A stretch of DNA of 64,000 nucleotides from Halorubellus salinus. Lineage in GTDB: Archaea > Halobacteriota > Halobacteria > Halobacteriales > Natrialbaceae. The stretch is from positions 620,001 through 684,000 of the forward strand of contig NZ_JAJCVI010000002.1 of the NCBI RefSeq assembly GCF_020567525.1, written 5' to 3'. Below, piece by piece: positions 18,658 through 27,577 of this stretch (the first letter of the stretch is position 1; the number at the start of each line of letters is the position of its first letter). Made by a program: the position numbers and the translations under genes. The notes beneath the pieces are model-generated. The model was not told the origin of the DNA, did no database searches, and worked only from the letters and a program-made list of their open reading frames with translations.

Positions 18658-19947
18658 ATGCCCCCGAGCCCTCCCCCCGAAGCGGCCGCGTCGTCGCGTT
18701 CGTCAGCACAGTCGCGCGAGCGAACCGTCTCCCGGCGCGCGCTCGTCGGTGCGGCCGCGAGCGCGACGGCCGCGGGCCTCGCCGGCTGTCTCGGGACCGG
18801 AACGACGACCGACGTGACCGACGCGCCCTGGCCGATGCAGGGGTACGACGCCGGCCGGACGAACCACCGCGCGGACGCGAACCCACCGCGCGGCGACCTC
18901 GCGGTCGCGTGGCGGACCGACCTCCCCGGGCACTGGCCGCTGCCACGTCAGCCGGTCGCGTACGACGACCTCGTCGTCGCCCCGAACGACGGTCTCCTCG
19001 GACTCGGCCGAGCGGACGGCAGCGAGCGGTTCGCGCTCCACCCAACCCGGGTGGGGCTGGCGGTCGCGGCCGCCGACGGCTACCGGACGCCGACGCTCGT
19101 CGCCGGCGGCGACCGCGTCGTCCTCGGCCTCGACGCGGCCGGTGGCGTCGACACCCGTGTCGGGGAGCGCGTCGCGGAACGCTGGCACGTCGGCGACGAG
19201 GACACTGGCCCGTTCGCCGGCGGGCTGCTCGGCGGCGGCGAGACCGTCGCGGGAAGGACGCCCGTCGCCGCCGACGGCGTCGTCTACCACGCGAGCGCCG
19301 AGGGTGCGGTGGTCTCGCGGGACGCGGCGAGCGGCCGGGAGCGCTGGCGGGCCGCGGACGAACGCGGCGCGCGGTTCTTCGCGGTGGACGAGCACCTGTA
19401 CGTCGCCGAGCACTGGATGGACGTCGGCGCGTACGACCTGTCGACTGGCGAACGCGTCTGGACGCACGAGGGCGGCGACGTCGTCTCTCGTCACACGGCG
19501 GGCGTCGCCGCGACCGACGGCACCGTCTTCGTGAACGACGGTCGTGGCATCACGGCGCTGGACGCGACCGACGGCGGCGTTCGCTGGCGGACGAGCGACG
19601 GCGAGCGCGTGGACGTCGAGACGAGCAAGTCCGTCCCGACCGTGACCGACGACACCGTCGTCCTGCCGGGGTACCGGGCGGTTCACGGCTTCGACCGCGA
19701 GACGGGCGCGCGCGTCTGGAAGCGCGCGCTCGACCCGACCGACCCGCGACACGTCGCGGCTGCGGGCGACCTCGCGTTCGTCCCGACCGAAGGCGGTGAA
19801 CTGGTGGCGCTGCAGGCTGCGACCGGTCGGACGGCATGGGAGTTCCGCCCTCGGGAGGCGTGGGAGGTCGGCCCGCCGGTCGTCGCCGACGGTCGCCTCT
19901 ACGCCGTCGCCGGCAACACGTTCGTCTGCCTGGAGGGGTCGCGATGA
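18658..19947 (+). CDS. Tat-exported PQQ-like beta-propeller lipoprotein
   Basis: A 429-residue protein with a twin-arginine signal (SRRALVGAAASA) and lipobox LAGC near residue 40. The mature part repeats short blades of the PQQ/BamB type (DGSERFALHPT, DAASGRERWRAADE, DATDGGVRWRT), giving an outside-facing seven- or eight-bladed propeller. It could be a PQQ-dependent dehydrogenase or a protein-binding scaffold; no dehydrogenase active-site signature was recognised. Its stop overlaps the ATG of the next gene by four bases, so the two are translationally coupled. Confidence 0.83.
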   Translation: MPPSPPPEAAASSRSSAQSRERTVSRRALVGAAASATAAGLAGCLGTGTTTDVTDAPWPMQGYDAGRTNHRADANPPRGDLAVAWRTDLPGHWPLPRQPVAYDDLVVAPNDGLLGLGRADGSERFALHPTRVGLAVAAADGYRTPTLVAGGDRVVLGLDAAGGVDTRVGERVAERWHVGDEDTGPFAGGLLGGGETVAGRTPVAADGVVYHASAEGAVVSRDAASGRERWRAADERGARFFAVDEHLYVAEHWMDVGAYDLSTGERVWTHEGGDVVSRHTAGVAATDGTVFVNDGRGITALDATDGGVRWRTSDGERVDVETSKSVPTVTDDTVVLPGYRAVHGFDRETGARVWKRALDPTDPRHVAAAGDLAFVPTEGGELVALQAATGRTAWEFRPREAWEVGPPVVADGRLYAVAGNTFVCLEGSR

Positions 19948-20894
19948 CGGTCACGGAGGCGGTTCGCGAGCAACGCGAGCGCGACGCCCGAGGTGGGTCG
20001 GACCCAGACGACGAGCGGGGCGACGGCGACGACCCCCGTGGTCCGGACCCGTCGAAGCCGGTCCGGCGCGCGTTCGGCGTCGTGTCGCGACGACCGGTGC
20101 TCCTGTTCGCGTTCGCGCTCGCCGCGGCCGTGGTCGCGGTCGCGGACGTGGCGCGCATCCTCGACCCGGTCGGGAACGCGACCCCGAACGTCGTCGGGGG
20201 TGGGCTGTCGTTCTCGTTCCTCGCGTACCCGAGCGGAACGCGCGTCACGATGGTCACGCCGGGCGCGCTCGTCGGACTGCAGCCGTGGTGGCTGCTGGCG
20301 ACGGTCGTCCTCGGTGCCGTCGGGCCGCTCGCAGCGGGTGTGGCGACGACGTGGACGGTCGCGCGGGCGGCGAAGCGCGAGGTGACCGTCGACCGCGTGC
20401 TCGCGACGACGACGTACGTCGCCGCGGTCGCGGCCGCCTGGCACGCCTCGGTGTGGCTCGTCGAGGCGTTCCCAGCGGCGGTCGCACCGCTCCTCCTCGT
20501 CGGCCTCTGGCTGTCGGCGCGCCTGTTCCCGGCGCCCGCGCTCGCCGCGCTCGACCGGTCGCCGCTCGACGCGGCGAGCGAGGCGTACGCGCTGACGCGC
20601 GGTCGAGCGTTCGGCTGCTTCCTGTCCGTGCTCGGCGCCGGGACGTTCGGCGCCATCCTCGCGGACGCCGGGTCCGTCGCCGCCATCTCGCCGAGTGACC
20701 CGCTGTTCGCGCTCGGCACCGCGCTCAGCTACACGTTCGCGGGCGCCATCGGCGCGGTCGCGGCCACCATCTACGCCGTAGAGGCGCGCGAGGAACGCGA
20801 CCGACGCAGCGAGGAACGCGACCGACGCAGCGAGGAACGCGGGCAGTGGCGCGAAGGGCGCGCCGACGACGGGAAGCGGCGAAACGGAAACTGA
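19944..20894 (+). CDS. polytopic membrane protein coupled to the propeller lipoprotein
   Basis: A 316-residue protein with an acidic N-terminal leader (residues 1-40), about six hydrophobic segments between residues 50 and 285, and a charged C-terminal tail carrying a repeated EERDRRS. It starts in an ATGA overlap with the preceding lipoprotein gene. The pattern (a helix pair, then a gap, then repeated Ala/Val helices) resembles haloarchaeal proteins annotated only as hypothetical or DUF4013-like transmembrane proteins; I cannot assign a function. Coupling suggests that it anchors or serves the propeller protein. Confidence 0.8.
   Translation: MTVTEAVREQRERDARGGSDPDDERGDGDDPRGPDPSKPVRRAFGVVSRRPVLLFAFALAAAVVAVADVARILDPVGNATPNVVGGGLSFSFLAYPSGTRVTMVTPGALVGLQPWWLLATVVLGAVGPLAAGVATTWTVARAAKREVTVDRVLATTTYVAAVAAAWHASVWLVEAFPAAVAPLLLVGLWLSARLFPAPALAALDRSPLDAASEAYALTRGRAFGCFLSVLGAGTFGAILADAGSVAAISPSDPLFALGTALSYTFAGAIGAVAATIYAVEAREERDRRSEERDRRSEERGQWREGRADDGKRRNGN
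20790..20841. repeat. 21-bp in-frame tandem repeat near a gene end
   Basis: Two complete 21-bp units (20790-20810, 20811-20831) and a partial third (20832-20841) encode EERDRRS repeats in the cytoplasmic tail of the membrane protein, about 55 bases before its stop codon. Confidence 0.9.
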
Positions 20895-20922
20895 CTTGCC
20901 CGCGCCGACGCGAGCATCGAGC

Positions 20923-21270
20923 ATGACAGACTCCGAGGCCGGCGCGACGAACGGCGACGAGAGCGCGATGGACGCCGCGACCGCGCTCTCGGGCGCTCGC
21001 GGGAAGCTCGCGCTCGCCGCGGTCTTCCTCGTCGCCATCGTCGCCGCCGAACTCACGGACGTCTCCGCGCCCGCGGTCGGCCTGGACACCGCGTTCGACG
21101 TGCAGGCCGCCATCGTCGGGACGTTCATCGTCCTCTTCGGTGGCGCGCAGATCAGTCACGCGACGGACGTCGCGGGGAGCGCCGACGACGGTACCGCCAC
21201 CCAGTTGCAGCGCGGCGGCGCGGTCATCGTCCTCGGCGGCCTCGTCGTGCTCGCCGTCGCCTTCCTCTGA
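20923..21270 (+). CDS. small two-to-three-span membrane protein, unknown
   Basis: A 115-residue protein with hydrophobic helices near residues 30-48, 62-80 and 97-115, ending directly after the last helix (VLGGLVVLAVAFL). It lies 28 bases downstream of the preceding membrane gene and is probably cotranscribed with it. No motif identifies a function. Confidence 0.7.
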   Translation: MTDSEAGATNGDESAMDAATALSGARGKLALAAVFLVAIVAAELTDVSAPAVGLDTAFDVQAAIVGTFIVLFGGAQISHATDVAGSADDGTATQLQRGGAVIVLGGLVVLAVAFL

Positions 21271-21370
21271 CCGCGTAGCGCTGGCGTTGGCGCGGCGCGG
21301 CGCGTCACGCCGATAGCGTGCGAGCGTCTCGCACGGGGAGCGAGTCGCTTATTCGCTCGCGCCACGTACG

Positions 21371-22444
21371 ATGCGCGAATTGTTCGTCGGGCACTCGCTG
21401 GTCGCGTTCGCGGTGGTCGCCGCCGTCGCCAGCCGCGCGTTCGCGACCGTTGACCGACGGCGCGCGCTCGTCCTCGGTGCGATAGCGGGCGCGTTCGCGG
21501 CGGTCCCGGACGCGGACATGGCGTACGCCGCGACGGGCGTCCTCGACGTCGCGCTCGCCGTGGCCGCCGGTGCCGGCGTCGGCGGCGACGGCGTGTTCGC
21601 GGTGACGGGCGCGTTCTGGGCGGCGTCCACGGTCGTTCACCGGTCGATGACGCACTCGCTCGTCGTCGCGCCCGTCGCCGCCGTCGGGTTCGCGCTCCTC
21701 GTGCACCGCGGGCGGCGCGCCAGCACCGCAGCGGGCGCGGGACTCGCGCTCCTCACCGTGCTCGCCGCGGTCGCCACCGTCGTCCACGGCGCACTCGGAC
21801 TGTTCGTGTTCGCGGCGTTCGTCGCCGCCGGCGTCGGCGTCGCCGCCGTCGTCCGCTACGGGACCACGCTCGGCGCACGCGAGACGGTCGCGCTCGCGCT
21901 CGTCGGCCTCGCCTCCCATCCCTTCGGGGACGTGTTCACGGGCGAGCCGCCCGCGCTCCTCTGGCCGCTCGACGCCCGCGCGCTCGACGCCCGCGTCGCG
22001 CTCTCGACCGACCCGACGCTGCACCTCCTCGGCGCGTTCGCGCTCGAACTCGCCGTCATCGCGCTCGCAATCGTCGTCTACGGCGACCTCGCGGGGCGGT
22101 CGGTGCGACCGTCGCCGCGCGCGCTCGCCGGCGTCGCCGGCGGACTCGCCGCGCTCGCGCTCCCGGCGCCGACGCTCGACGTCTCCTATCACTTCGTGTT
22201 CTCTGTCCTCGCCGTCGGCGTCGTCGCCGCCAGCCCGGGGCTCGCCGCAACCGCACGTCGCCTCGTCGCTCGCGGCCACGCAGCGCTACGGGCCGCCGCG
22301 CCCCGACCGGTCGCCGCGGACGGCGGCCGCCCGACTGCACCACCACTCGACCGCGACCGCGCCGCCCGCGCGCTCGCCACCGCCGTCGCAGCCGTCGCAC
22401 TCGCGCTCGCCGCGTACGCCGTCGGCTACCTCGTCGTCGCCTGA
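21371..22444 (+). CDS. DUF457/YdjM-like membrane-bound metal-dependent hydrolase
   Basis: A 357-residue integral membrane protein with eight to nine hydrophobic segments. The short polar motifs PDADMAY, HRSMTHSLVVAP and SHPFGDVFTGEPP are those of the DUF457 (LexA-binding, inner-membrane-associated putative hydrolase) family, whose Asp and His residues are proposed to bind metal at the membrane surface. The substrate is unknown. It is followed by a convergent micro-gene that overlaps its last 19 bases. Confidence 0.85.
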   Translation: MRELFVGHSLVAFAVVAAVASRAFATVDRRRALVLGAIAGAFAAVPDADMAYAATGVLDVALAVAAGAGVGGDGVFAVTGAFWAASTVVHRSMTHSLVVAPVAAVGFALLVHRGRRASTAAGAGLALLTVLAAVATVVHGALGLFVFAAFVAAGVGVAAVVRYGTTLGARETVALALVGLASHPFGDVFTGEPPALLWPLDARALDARVALSTDPTLHLLGAFALELAVIALAIVVYGDLAGRSVRPSPRALAGVAGGLAALALPAPTLDVSYHFVFSVLAVGVVAASPGLAATARRLVARGHAALRAAAPRPVAADGGRPTAPPLDRDRAARALATAVAAVALALAAYAVGYLVVA

Positions 22445-22653
22445 CCGGACGCATCGTCGCCGGCCCACCACGCCACGTACGCGAGCCACACCGCACCCGC
22501 CTCCAGACCGACGCCGGGGAGCGCGAACAGGAGGTTCGGCGAACACTGCCCGGTCCCGATACAGAGCGCGTGCTCGAACGACTGCTGGACGAGGACCGCG
22601 CCAGCGAGCGCCATCGCCGCCACGGCGACGACGCGCGGACGAACCGAAACCAC
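22426..22653 (-). CDS. small two-span membrane protein downstream of ilvA
   Basis: A 75-residue protein read from a GTG at 22653, three bases after the ilvA stop, in the same direction, so it is probably the second gene of an ilvA operon. It has two hydrophobic helices (VAVAAMALAGAVLVQQ and NLLFALPGVGLEAGAVWLAY) separated by a loop with two cysteines (LCIGTGQCSP). The Cys pair could form an external disulfide. The 3' end overlaps the convergent DUF457 gene by 19 bases. A start at the internal ATG is also possible. Confidence 0.6.
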   Translation of the reverse strand: MVSVRPRVVAVAAMALAGAVLVQQSFEHALCIGTGQCSPNLLFALPGVGLEAGAVWLAYVAWWAGDDASGQATTR

Positions 22654-22655
22654 GG

Positions 22656-23867
22656 CTAGACCAGGACCTCGACCTCGTAGCCCGCGTCGCGGATGGCGTC
22701 GATGAGCTCCTCGACGTGGTCGTGCCCGCGGGTCTCGAGGTCGATCTCGACCTCGGTGTCGGCCATCCCGATCTGGCGGCTCGTGCGGTCGTGCTGGATG
22801 GCGTAGATGTTCGCCTTCTTCGCGGTGATGACCTCCAGGAGGTCCTGGAGGCTCCCAGGACGATCTCGAAGGACGGTCCGTATCTTCACGTACCGACCGG
22901 TGGCGACGAGGCCGCGCATGATGACGGTCGTGAGCGTGTTCAGGTCGATGTTCCCGCCGCACATCGCGGGGACGATGACCTCGCCTTCCTCGAAGTCGAA
23001 CTTCTCGAAGAGGAGCGCCGCGAGCGGGGCCGCGCCCGCGCCCTCGACGAGCGTCTTCCCGCGTTCCAGGACGTACGTGAGCGCCATCGCGATCTCGGGG
23101 TCGCTGACGGTGACGACCTCGTCGACGCGCTCGCGGATGACCTCGAACGGCGCGTCGCCGACGCGGCGCGTGGCGATACCGTCCGCGATGGTGTCGACGC
23201 TGTCGCGCTCGAATATCTCGCCCTTCTGGAGGCTCTGCGCGACGCTACTGGCGCCCTCGGCCTGCACGCCGACGATGCGGACGTCGGGGTTCCGGCCCTT
23301 GATCGCGGTCGCGACGCCCGAGATGAGGCCGCCGCCACCGATCGGGACCAGGACGGTCTCGACCTCGGGGAGGTCCTCGATGATCTCCAGGCCGATGGTG
23401 CCCTGGCCAGCCATCACGTACGGGTCGTCGAACGCGTGCACGTACGTCCGGTCCTCCGCCGCCTCGATCTCGTGTGCGTGGTCGGCCGCCTCGTTGTAGT
23501 CCGCGCCGTGCAGCACGACCTCCGCGCCGTAGCTCTGGGTGGCGTTGATCTTCGAGATGGGCGCGTACTCCGGCATCACGATCTTCGAGTCGACGCCCGA
23601 ACGGGAGGCGGCGAGCGCCACGCCCTGCGCGTGGTTGCCCGCGCTCGCCGTGACGACGCCCTTGTCCCTGGCCTCCTGGGGGAGCGTCATGATGCGGTTC
23701 GTCGCCCCGCGAATCTTGAACGACCCGGTGCGCTGGAAGTTCTCCATCTTCAGGTGGACCTCCGCACCGGTCATGTCCGAGAACGTGTGCGAGTACTCGA
23801 TGGGTGTGTGCCGCGACGTCTCCCTGACCCGCTCCAGGGCTTCCTCCACGTCCGCGAGTTCTATCAT
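22656..23867 (-). CDS. ilvA: threonine ammonia-lyase with ACT domain
   Basis: A 403-residue PLP enzyme that converts threonine to 2-oxobutanoate and ammonia, the entry step of isoleucine synthesis. Lys51 in GSFKIRGA forms the Schiff base, and VPIGGGGLISG is the phosphate-binding loop. Residues 325-403 form one ACT-like regulatory domain (RTVLRDRPGSLQDLLEV). A single ACT domain of this length is typical of the biodegradative/short TdcB-like and archaeal forms, in contrast to the 510-residue E. coli IlvA with two ACT-like repeats, so feedback control by isoleucine may differ. Confidence 0.95.
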   Translation of the reverse strand: MIELADVEEALERVRETSRHTPIEYSHTFSDMTGAEVHLKMENFQRTGSFKIRGATNRIMTLPQEARDKGVVTASAGNHAQGVALAASRSGVDSKIVMPEYAPISKINATQSYGAEVVLHGADYNEAADHAHEIEAAEDRTYVHAFDDPYVMAGQGTIGLEIIEDLPEVETVLVPIGGGGLISGVATAIKGRNPDVRIVGVQAEGASSVAQSLQKGEIFERDSVDTIADGIATRRVGDAPFEVIRERVDEVVTVSDPEIAMALTYVLERGKTLVEGAGAAPLAALLFEKFDFEEGEVIVPAMCGGNIDLNTLTTVIMRGLVATGRYVKIRTVLRDRPGSLQDLLEVITAKKANIYAIQHDRTSRQIGMADTEVEIDLETRGHDHVEELIDAIRDAGYEVEVLV

Positions 23868-23967
23868 GCCACGAGGTTCCCGTCCCGCCCGCTAATCGTT
23901 TTCGGGGCGAGCGAACCGTGGACCGCTCAGGAGGGACCCGGCGCGTCGCGACGGAACCCTGGCGCGG

Positions 23968-24177
23968 TCAGGGCTGGTGGTGGACGGGGAACGCGACCTC
24001 GACGGTCGTCTTGTACTCCGTGATGTGGCCGTCCTCGACGTTCGCCGTCCAGTCCTCCACTTCGATGCCGCTGATGTTCTCGACGGACTCGTTGGCCTGC
24101 GCGAGCGCTTCGGCGGCGGCGTCCTCCCAGGATTCGGTCGACGTTCCGAGCACCTTGATTATCTTGACTGCGGTCAT
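23968..24177 (-). CDS. dodecin flavin-binding protein
   Basis: A 69-residue protein that matches dodecin throughout: KIIKVLGTSTESWEDAAA, then the helix AEALAQANESV and strands around VEDWTANVEDG. Trp43 is the residue that stacks against flavin isoalloxazine rings in dodecins. The Halobacterium dodecin forms a hollow dodecamer that stores riboflavin or lumichrome. The start at MTAVKII is the standard N terminus; the longer in-frame extension is spurious. A riboflavin synthase gene lies 6 kb away. Confidence 0.96.
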   Translation of the reverse strand: MTAVKIIKVLGTSTESWEDAAAEALAQANESVENISGIEVEDWTANVEDGHITEYKTTVEVAFPVHHQP

Positions 24178-24395
24178 GCGAGGGGACCTTGGACGCGAGC
24201 CCGCTTTGGTATGCACGCGACCCGACGCGAGTAGGGTCGCAGCCACGGACGGTATGCTCCGGGTCGCACAGCGGGATGTGGTCAAGCGGTATGTGGTCGT
24301 TAGTTGAGGGGAGCGGGGACGTCGGGGAGCGAGGACGCCGTCGCGCACCCCGGGTTGCACTAGCCTTTTACGCTCGCACGGGGAACGGTAGCGCA

Positions 24396-25571
24396 ATGGG
24401 TCTCAGGTGTTCGCTCATCGGCCACGACTGGGGCGAGAGCGAGATAGAGCGCGATCGCGACGAACAGGGCAGCGAGGTGGTGTTGACGGTCCGCGAGTAC
24501 GAGGTATGTGCGCGCTGTGACGACCGGAACCTCATCAGCGAGAACACGGAGGTGACGACGCTCGCGGCCGACGACGACGAGGCGCCGGCGGAGCGAGCGC
24601 CGGAGCCGACGCGAGACGGCACCGACGCGCCCGCAGCGGACGACGACGCGACGGCCGAACCCGCGGCCGACGCGGCCGACGTCGACGCCGAGGGAGAGGC
24701 GGACGCGGCTGCCGACGACGCCGACGCGGACGACGGTGCGGCGGCGCACGACGACGCGCCCGCGGAAGCCGGTGCGGCCGAGATACTCGGCGCCGACGCC
24801 GAGTCGACCGAGGGCGACGCCGCCGACGCGACCGCTGACGCCGAGACCGCCGGCGACGCGGCCGACGACGAGACCGCTGCCGACGCGGCCGACGACGACG
24901 AACCGCCGGTCGACGACGCGGTCTTCATCGACGACGCGGAGGACGACGCCGACGTCGCCGCCGTCGAGGACGCGGTCGCCGACGCCGAGGAACCCGTCGC
25001 CGACGCCGCGCCGGACCCGCACGGCGACGCGGCACCCGGAACGATGGGCGACGGGCCGGCCGAGACGCCCGGTGACGACGCGCCGGACGCGCCCGAGGCC
25101 GCCGACGAGACCGCGGTCGCGGACGACGACGGCGTCGTCCTCGACGACGACGACGGCGACGACGGCGTGGACGACGACCGCGAGCACGGCGAGTGGCCCG
25201 ACGGCCCCGACGGTGCGAGCGCGAGCACGCCGAGTGCGGACGTCTCCGGCGCCGAGGCCGGTGCGGGCGACGGGACCACCGGCCAGTTCCAGGACGCCGC
25301 CGCCGCGGACGAGGAGGACGACGGCTACGACGCGGAGTTCATCGACGACGACGCCGCCCGAGAGCAAGCCCAACCGGAACCGACGTCGGATTCACCGAGC
25401 GGGATCAAGTCCGCCGGGTCGACCGCACCACCGGGCCAGCGCCATTCGCGGACCGGGGAACTCGTCTGTCCGAACTGCCAGAACGCCGAGAGCGCCGACC
25501 GGACGAGCCTGCGCGCGGGCGACATCTGCCCCGAGTGCCGGAAGGGCTACCTGAGCAACCCCGACGAGTGA
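24396..25571 (+). CDS. acidic, disordered protein with zinc-binding ends
   Basis: A 391-residue protein. The first 60 residues form a compact module with MGLRCSLIGHDW and a VCARCDD knuckle. Residues 65-340 are almost entirely Ala, Asp and Glu, with interspersed FIDDAEDD-like blocks, and are surely disordered. The last 45 residues form a four-Cys zinc ribbon (LVCPNCQNAES and DICPECRKGY). This layout is a haloarchaea-specific type, probably the DUF7093 group (identification not certain). The role is unknown; the ribbon suggests nucleic-acid or protein binding. A TATA-like CCTTTTACG precedes the ATG by about 28 bases. Confidence 0.8.
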   Translation: MGLRCSLIGHDWGESEIERDRDEQGSEVVLTVREYEVCARCDDRNLISENTEVTTLAADDDEAPAERAPEPTRDGTDAPAADDDATAEPAADAADVDAEGEADAAADDADADDGAAAHDDAPAEAGAAEILGADAESTEGDAADATADAETAGDAADDETAADAADDDEPPVDDAVFIDDAEDDADVAAVEDAVADAEEPVADAAPDPHGDAAPGTMGDGPAETPGDDAPDAPEAADETAVADDDGVVLDDDDGDDGVDDDREHGEWPDGPDGASASTPSADVSGAEAGAGDGTTGQFQDAAAADEEDDGYDAEFIDDDAAREQAQPEPTSDSPSGIKSAGSTAPPGQRHSRTGELVCPNCQNAESADRTSLRAGDICPECRKGYLSNPDE

Positions 25572-25608
25572 CGAAACAGGTAAACCACCGCCCGCCAATG
25601 TGCCTTCC

Positions 25609-25998
25609 ATGAAGGAGTACAAGATGCGTCGTGGCGAGTACCTCGAGGAACGAATCCCGGACCTCGAAGGAACCGTCGAAGAGATGTTCGGCCCCATCAC
25701 CGGCACGGAGGAGTTCAAGGGCAGCGACCTGTTCGTCGTCGGCGAACCGTCGAATCCCGTGTTCGAGCGCATCGTCGTCGGCGCCGTCGAGTACGGCTCG
25801 AAGAAGGACAAGCTCGCCGTCTCGTTCAAGGAACGCGACCCGACGGAGCTCTCCCCCGAGGAGCTCGAAGCCGCGGAGGAAGCCGTGTCCGCGAAGAACG
25901 AGTTCCTCCTCGACGCGACCGGTCGCGACGCGAAGGCTCGCCGCGATTCCCTGAAGCGCTCCGTCGAGGACGACCCCGATCACGACGTCGACGCCTGA
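25609..25998 (+). CDS. DUF5611-like small acidic protein
   Basis: A 129-residue protein starting MKEYKMRRGEYLEERI, with a compact alpha/beta N-terminal domain (GTEEFKGSDLFVVGEP, then FERIVVGAVEY) and a helical, charged C-terminal half. It matches what I remember of the archaeal DUF5611 family, of unknown function; that identification is not certain. A GTG three codons upstream in frame is an alternative start. The end of the gene overlaps a 20-bp duplication that contains its stop codon. Confidence 0.75.
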   Translation: MKEYKMRRGEYLEERIPDLEGTVEEMFGPITGTEEFKGSDLFVVGEPSNPVFERIVVGAVEYGSKKDKLAVSFKERDPTELSPEELEAAEEAVSAKNEFLLDATGRDAKARRDSLKRSVEDDPDHDVDA

Positions 25999-26018
25999 AT
26001 CACGACGTCGACGCCCGA
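25979..26018. repeat. 20-bp duplication spanning a stop codon
   Basis: Two adjacent 20-bp copies (25979-25998, 25999-26018) that differ at one base. The first ends with the TGA of the DUF5611-like gene; the second lies just outside it and has CGA in place of the stop. Confidence 0.9.
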
Positions 26019-26125
26019 GACGCCACCCTCATTCGTTCTCTCTCCGCTCGCGTAGCCACGCGACCGACCAGTCGCCTCAGAACCGGCGTCCTCGCGGACG
26101 CCGAACGCTCGTGCGACCGGTGGGG

Positions 26126-27577
26126 TCAGCGAAGTGCCTTCTCGACGGATCTGGCGACGGTGCGTGCGCGGTCGGCGAGCGCGGGCGGGACGTGCCCGGC
26201 GTCGACGGCGGCGTCGAGTTCGTCGTCGTCGACGCGCTCGACGGCCCCGTCGGCGTGCCTGACGACGTCGACGTGGAGGTCCACGTAGCGCGCGCCGTCC
26301 GGGAACAGTTCGACGGGCGTGCAGACGTTCACGTACGTCCCCTTCGTCTCGCCCTCGTCGCTCCGGTAGACCGTCGGGTACCACCACTTCCCTTCGGTGA
26401 GTTTCGTGATGGCGACGTCCCCTTCCTCGCGGCGCGTGCCGAGGGCGTCGTACGTCCCGCCGCCGGTCATGTCGCGTTCGACCGTGAGCTTCCCGGCGCT
26501 CGCGTCGAACGCGGTGATGCGGCCGCGGCCGAGCGTGTAGCGCTGTCCCTCCGGTTTCCCGTGCTCGATGGTCAGCGTCCCGCCGTCGCGCGGCCCGAAC
26601 GCGTCAGCGACCGCCGCGAACGGCAGGTCGTCGGTCCCGTCGGCGTCCGCCCACGCGCCATCGCCCGCGTGTGCGAGCACGCCCTCCGCGAAGTCGACGG
26701 CGTCGCTCGCGCTCGCACTGCCGGCCTTGACGCGATGATGGCCGGGCATCGTCGTCGCGACCGCGCGCCGGTCGTCGTCGAGCGCGAACCGGGACTCGCG
26801 CCCGAACCACACCCACGCCGTCGCGGCCGCGGGAACGTCCTCGAGGCGGGTGTCGAGGCGGACGGGTGCGTCGTCCGGGTCGCCGTCCGGGAGCGCGTCG
26901 AGTGCCCGAGCGCGGTCGCTGGCGGCGTCGAGCGCGTCCCCGAGCGCGCTCATGTCGGCGTCGGCGGCGGCGCGCTGCCAGCGGACGCCCCAGCCGTCGG
27001 GCGACTCGGACTGGAGGAGTTCGGTGGTGCGGACGAGTTCGGTCGCGCGCTCGCCGCGGACGTTCGCGCTGACGCCCGAGCGCGCCCGGTCGAGCGCGAC
27101 GAGGCCACCGCGGACCGAGAGCGCCTCGGCGACCTCCGGGCGGTCGTCGCCCCACGGTGGCGTCGCGTCGACGACCTGCACGCGCCGGACGTCTCCGTCT
27201 TCGACGTAGCCGTCGGCGTCGTCGAACGGCAGGAACGCCTCGCGGTCGCCGAGGTCGACGACCGCACCGCTCCCGAGAGCGTCCGTGACGGGCGCGAGGA
27301 ACACCGCACCCTCGGGCGCGGGGTCGTCCCACGAGAGCGCGTCCACGGCCACGCCAGCGAGGTCCTCGCGGAGCGCGGCGACGGCGTCGGGGTTGCCCGA
27401 GAGTCCGACGCCCTGGCGGTCCGCGGTCGTCGACGCGGCGACGTCCGCGGGCGCGAACCCGAACTCGCGGTCGAAGCGCTCGCGGATCGGCGGCGACGCC
27501 TGCACGACGTCGTGGTCGGCGTCGAGCAGTCGCTGGGTGACGGCGGTCGTGTAGATGCCACGGACGCGCGCCTTCAT
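26126..27577 (-). CDS. FAU-1-type ribonuclease (RNase E/G-like, DUF402)
   Basis: A 483-residue protein of the archaeal FAU-1 family. The N-terminal part (MKARVRGIYTTAVTQRLLDA) resembles the S1-like start of RNase E/G, the middle is a long acidic domain, and the C-terminal 150 residues form the DUF402 barrel (KWWYPTVYRSDEGETKGTY, then YVDLHVDVV) used by RNA and nucleotide phosphohydrolases. The family binds AU-rich RNA and has been reported to process rRNA precursors. It overlaps the upstream gene by four bases in ATGA, so the two are coupled. Confidence 0.9.
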   Translation of the reverse strand: MKARVRGIYTTAVTQRLLDADHDVVQASPPIRERFDREFGFAPADVAASTTADRQGVGLSGNPDAVAALREDLAGVAVDALSWDDPAPEGAVFLAPVTDALGSGAVVDLGDREAFLPFDDADGYVEDGDVRRVQVVDATPPWGDDRPEVAEALSVRGGLVALDRARSGVSANVRGERATELVRTTELLQSESPDGWGVRWQRAAADADMSALGDALDAASDRARALDALPDGDPDDAPVRLDTRLEDVPAAATAWVWFGRESRFALDDDRRAVATTMPGHHRVKAGSASASDAVDFAEGVLAHAGDGAWADADGTDDLPFAAVADAFGPRDGGTLTIEHGKPEGQRYTLGRGRITAFDASAGKLTVERDMTGGGTYDALGTRREEGDVAITKLTEGKWWYPTVYRSDEGETKGTYVNVCTPVELFPDGARYVDLHVDVVRHADGAVERVDDDELDAAVDAGHVPPALADRARTVARSVEKALR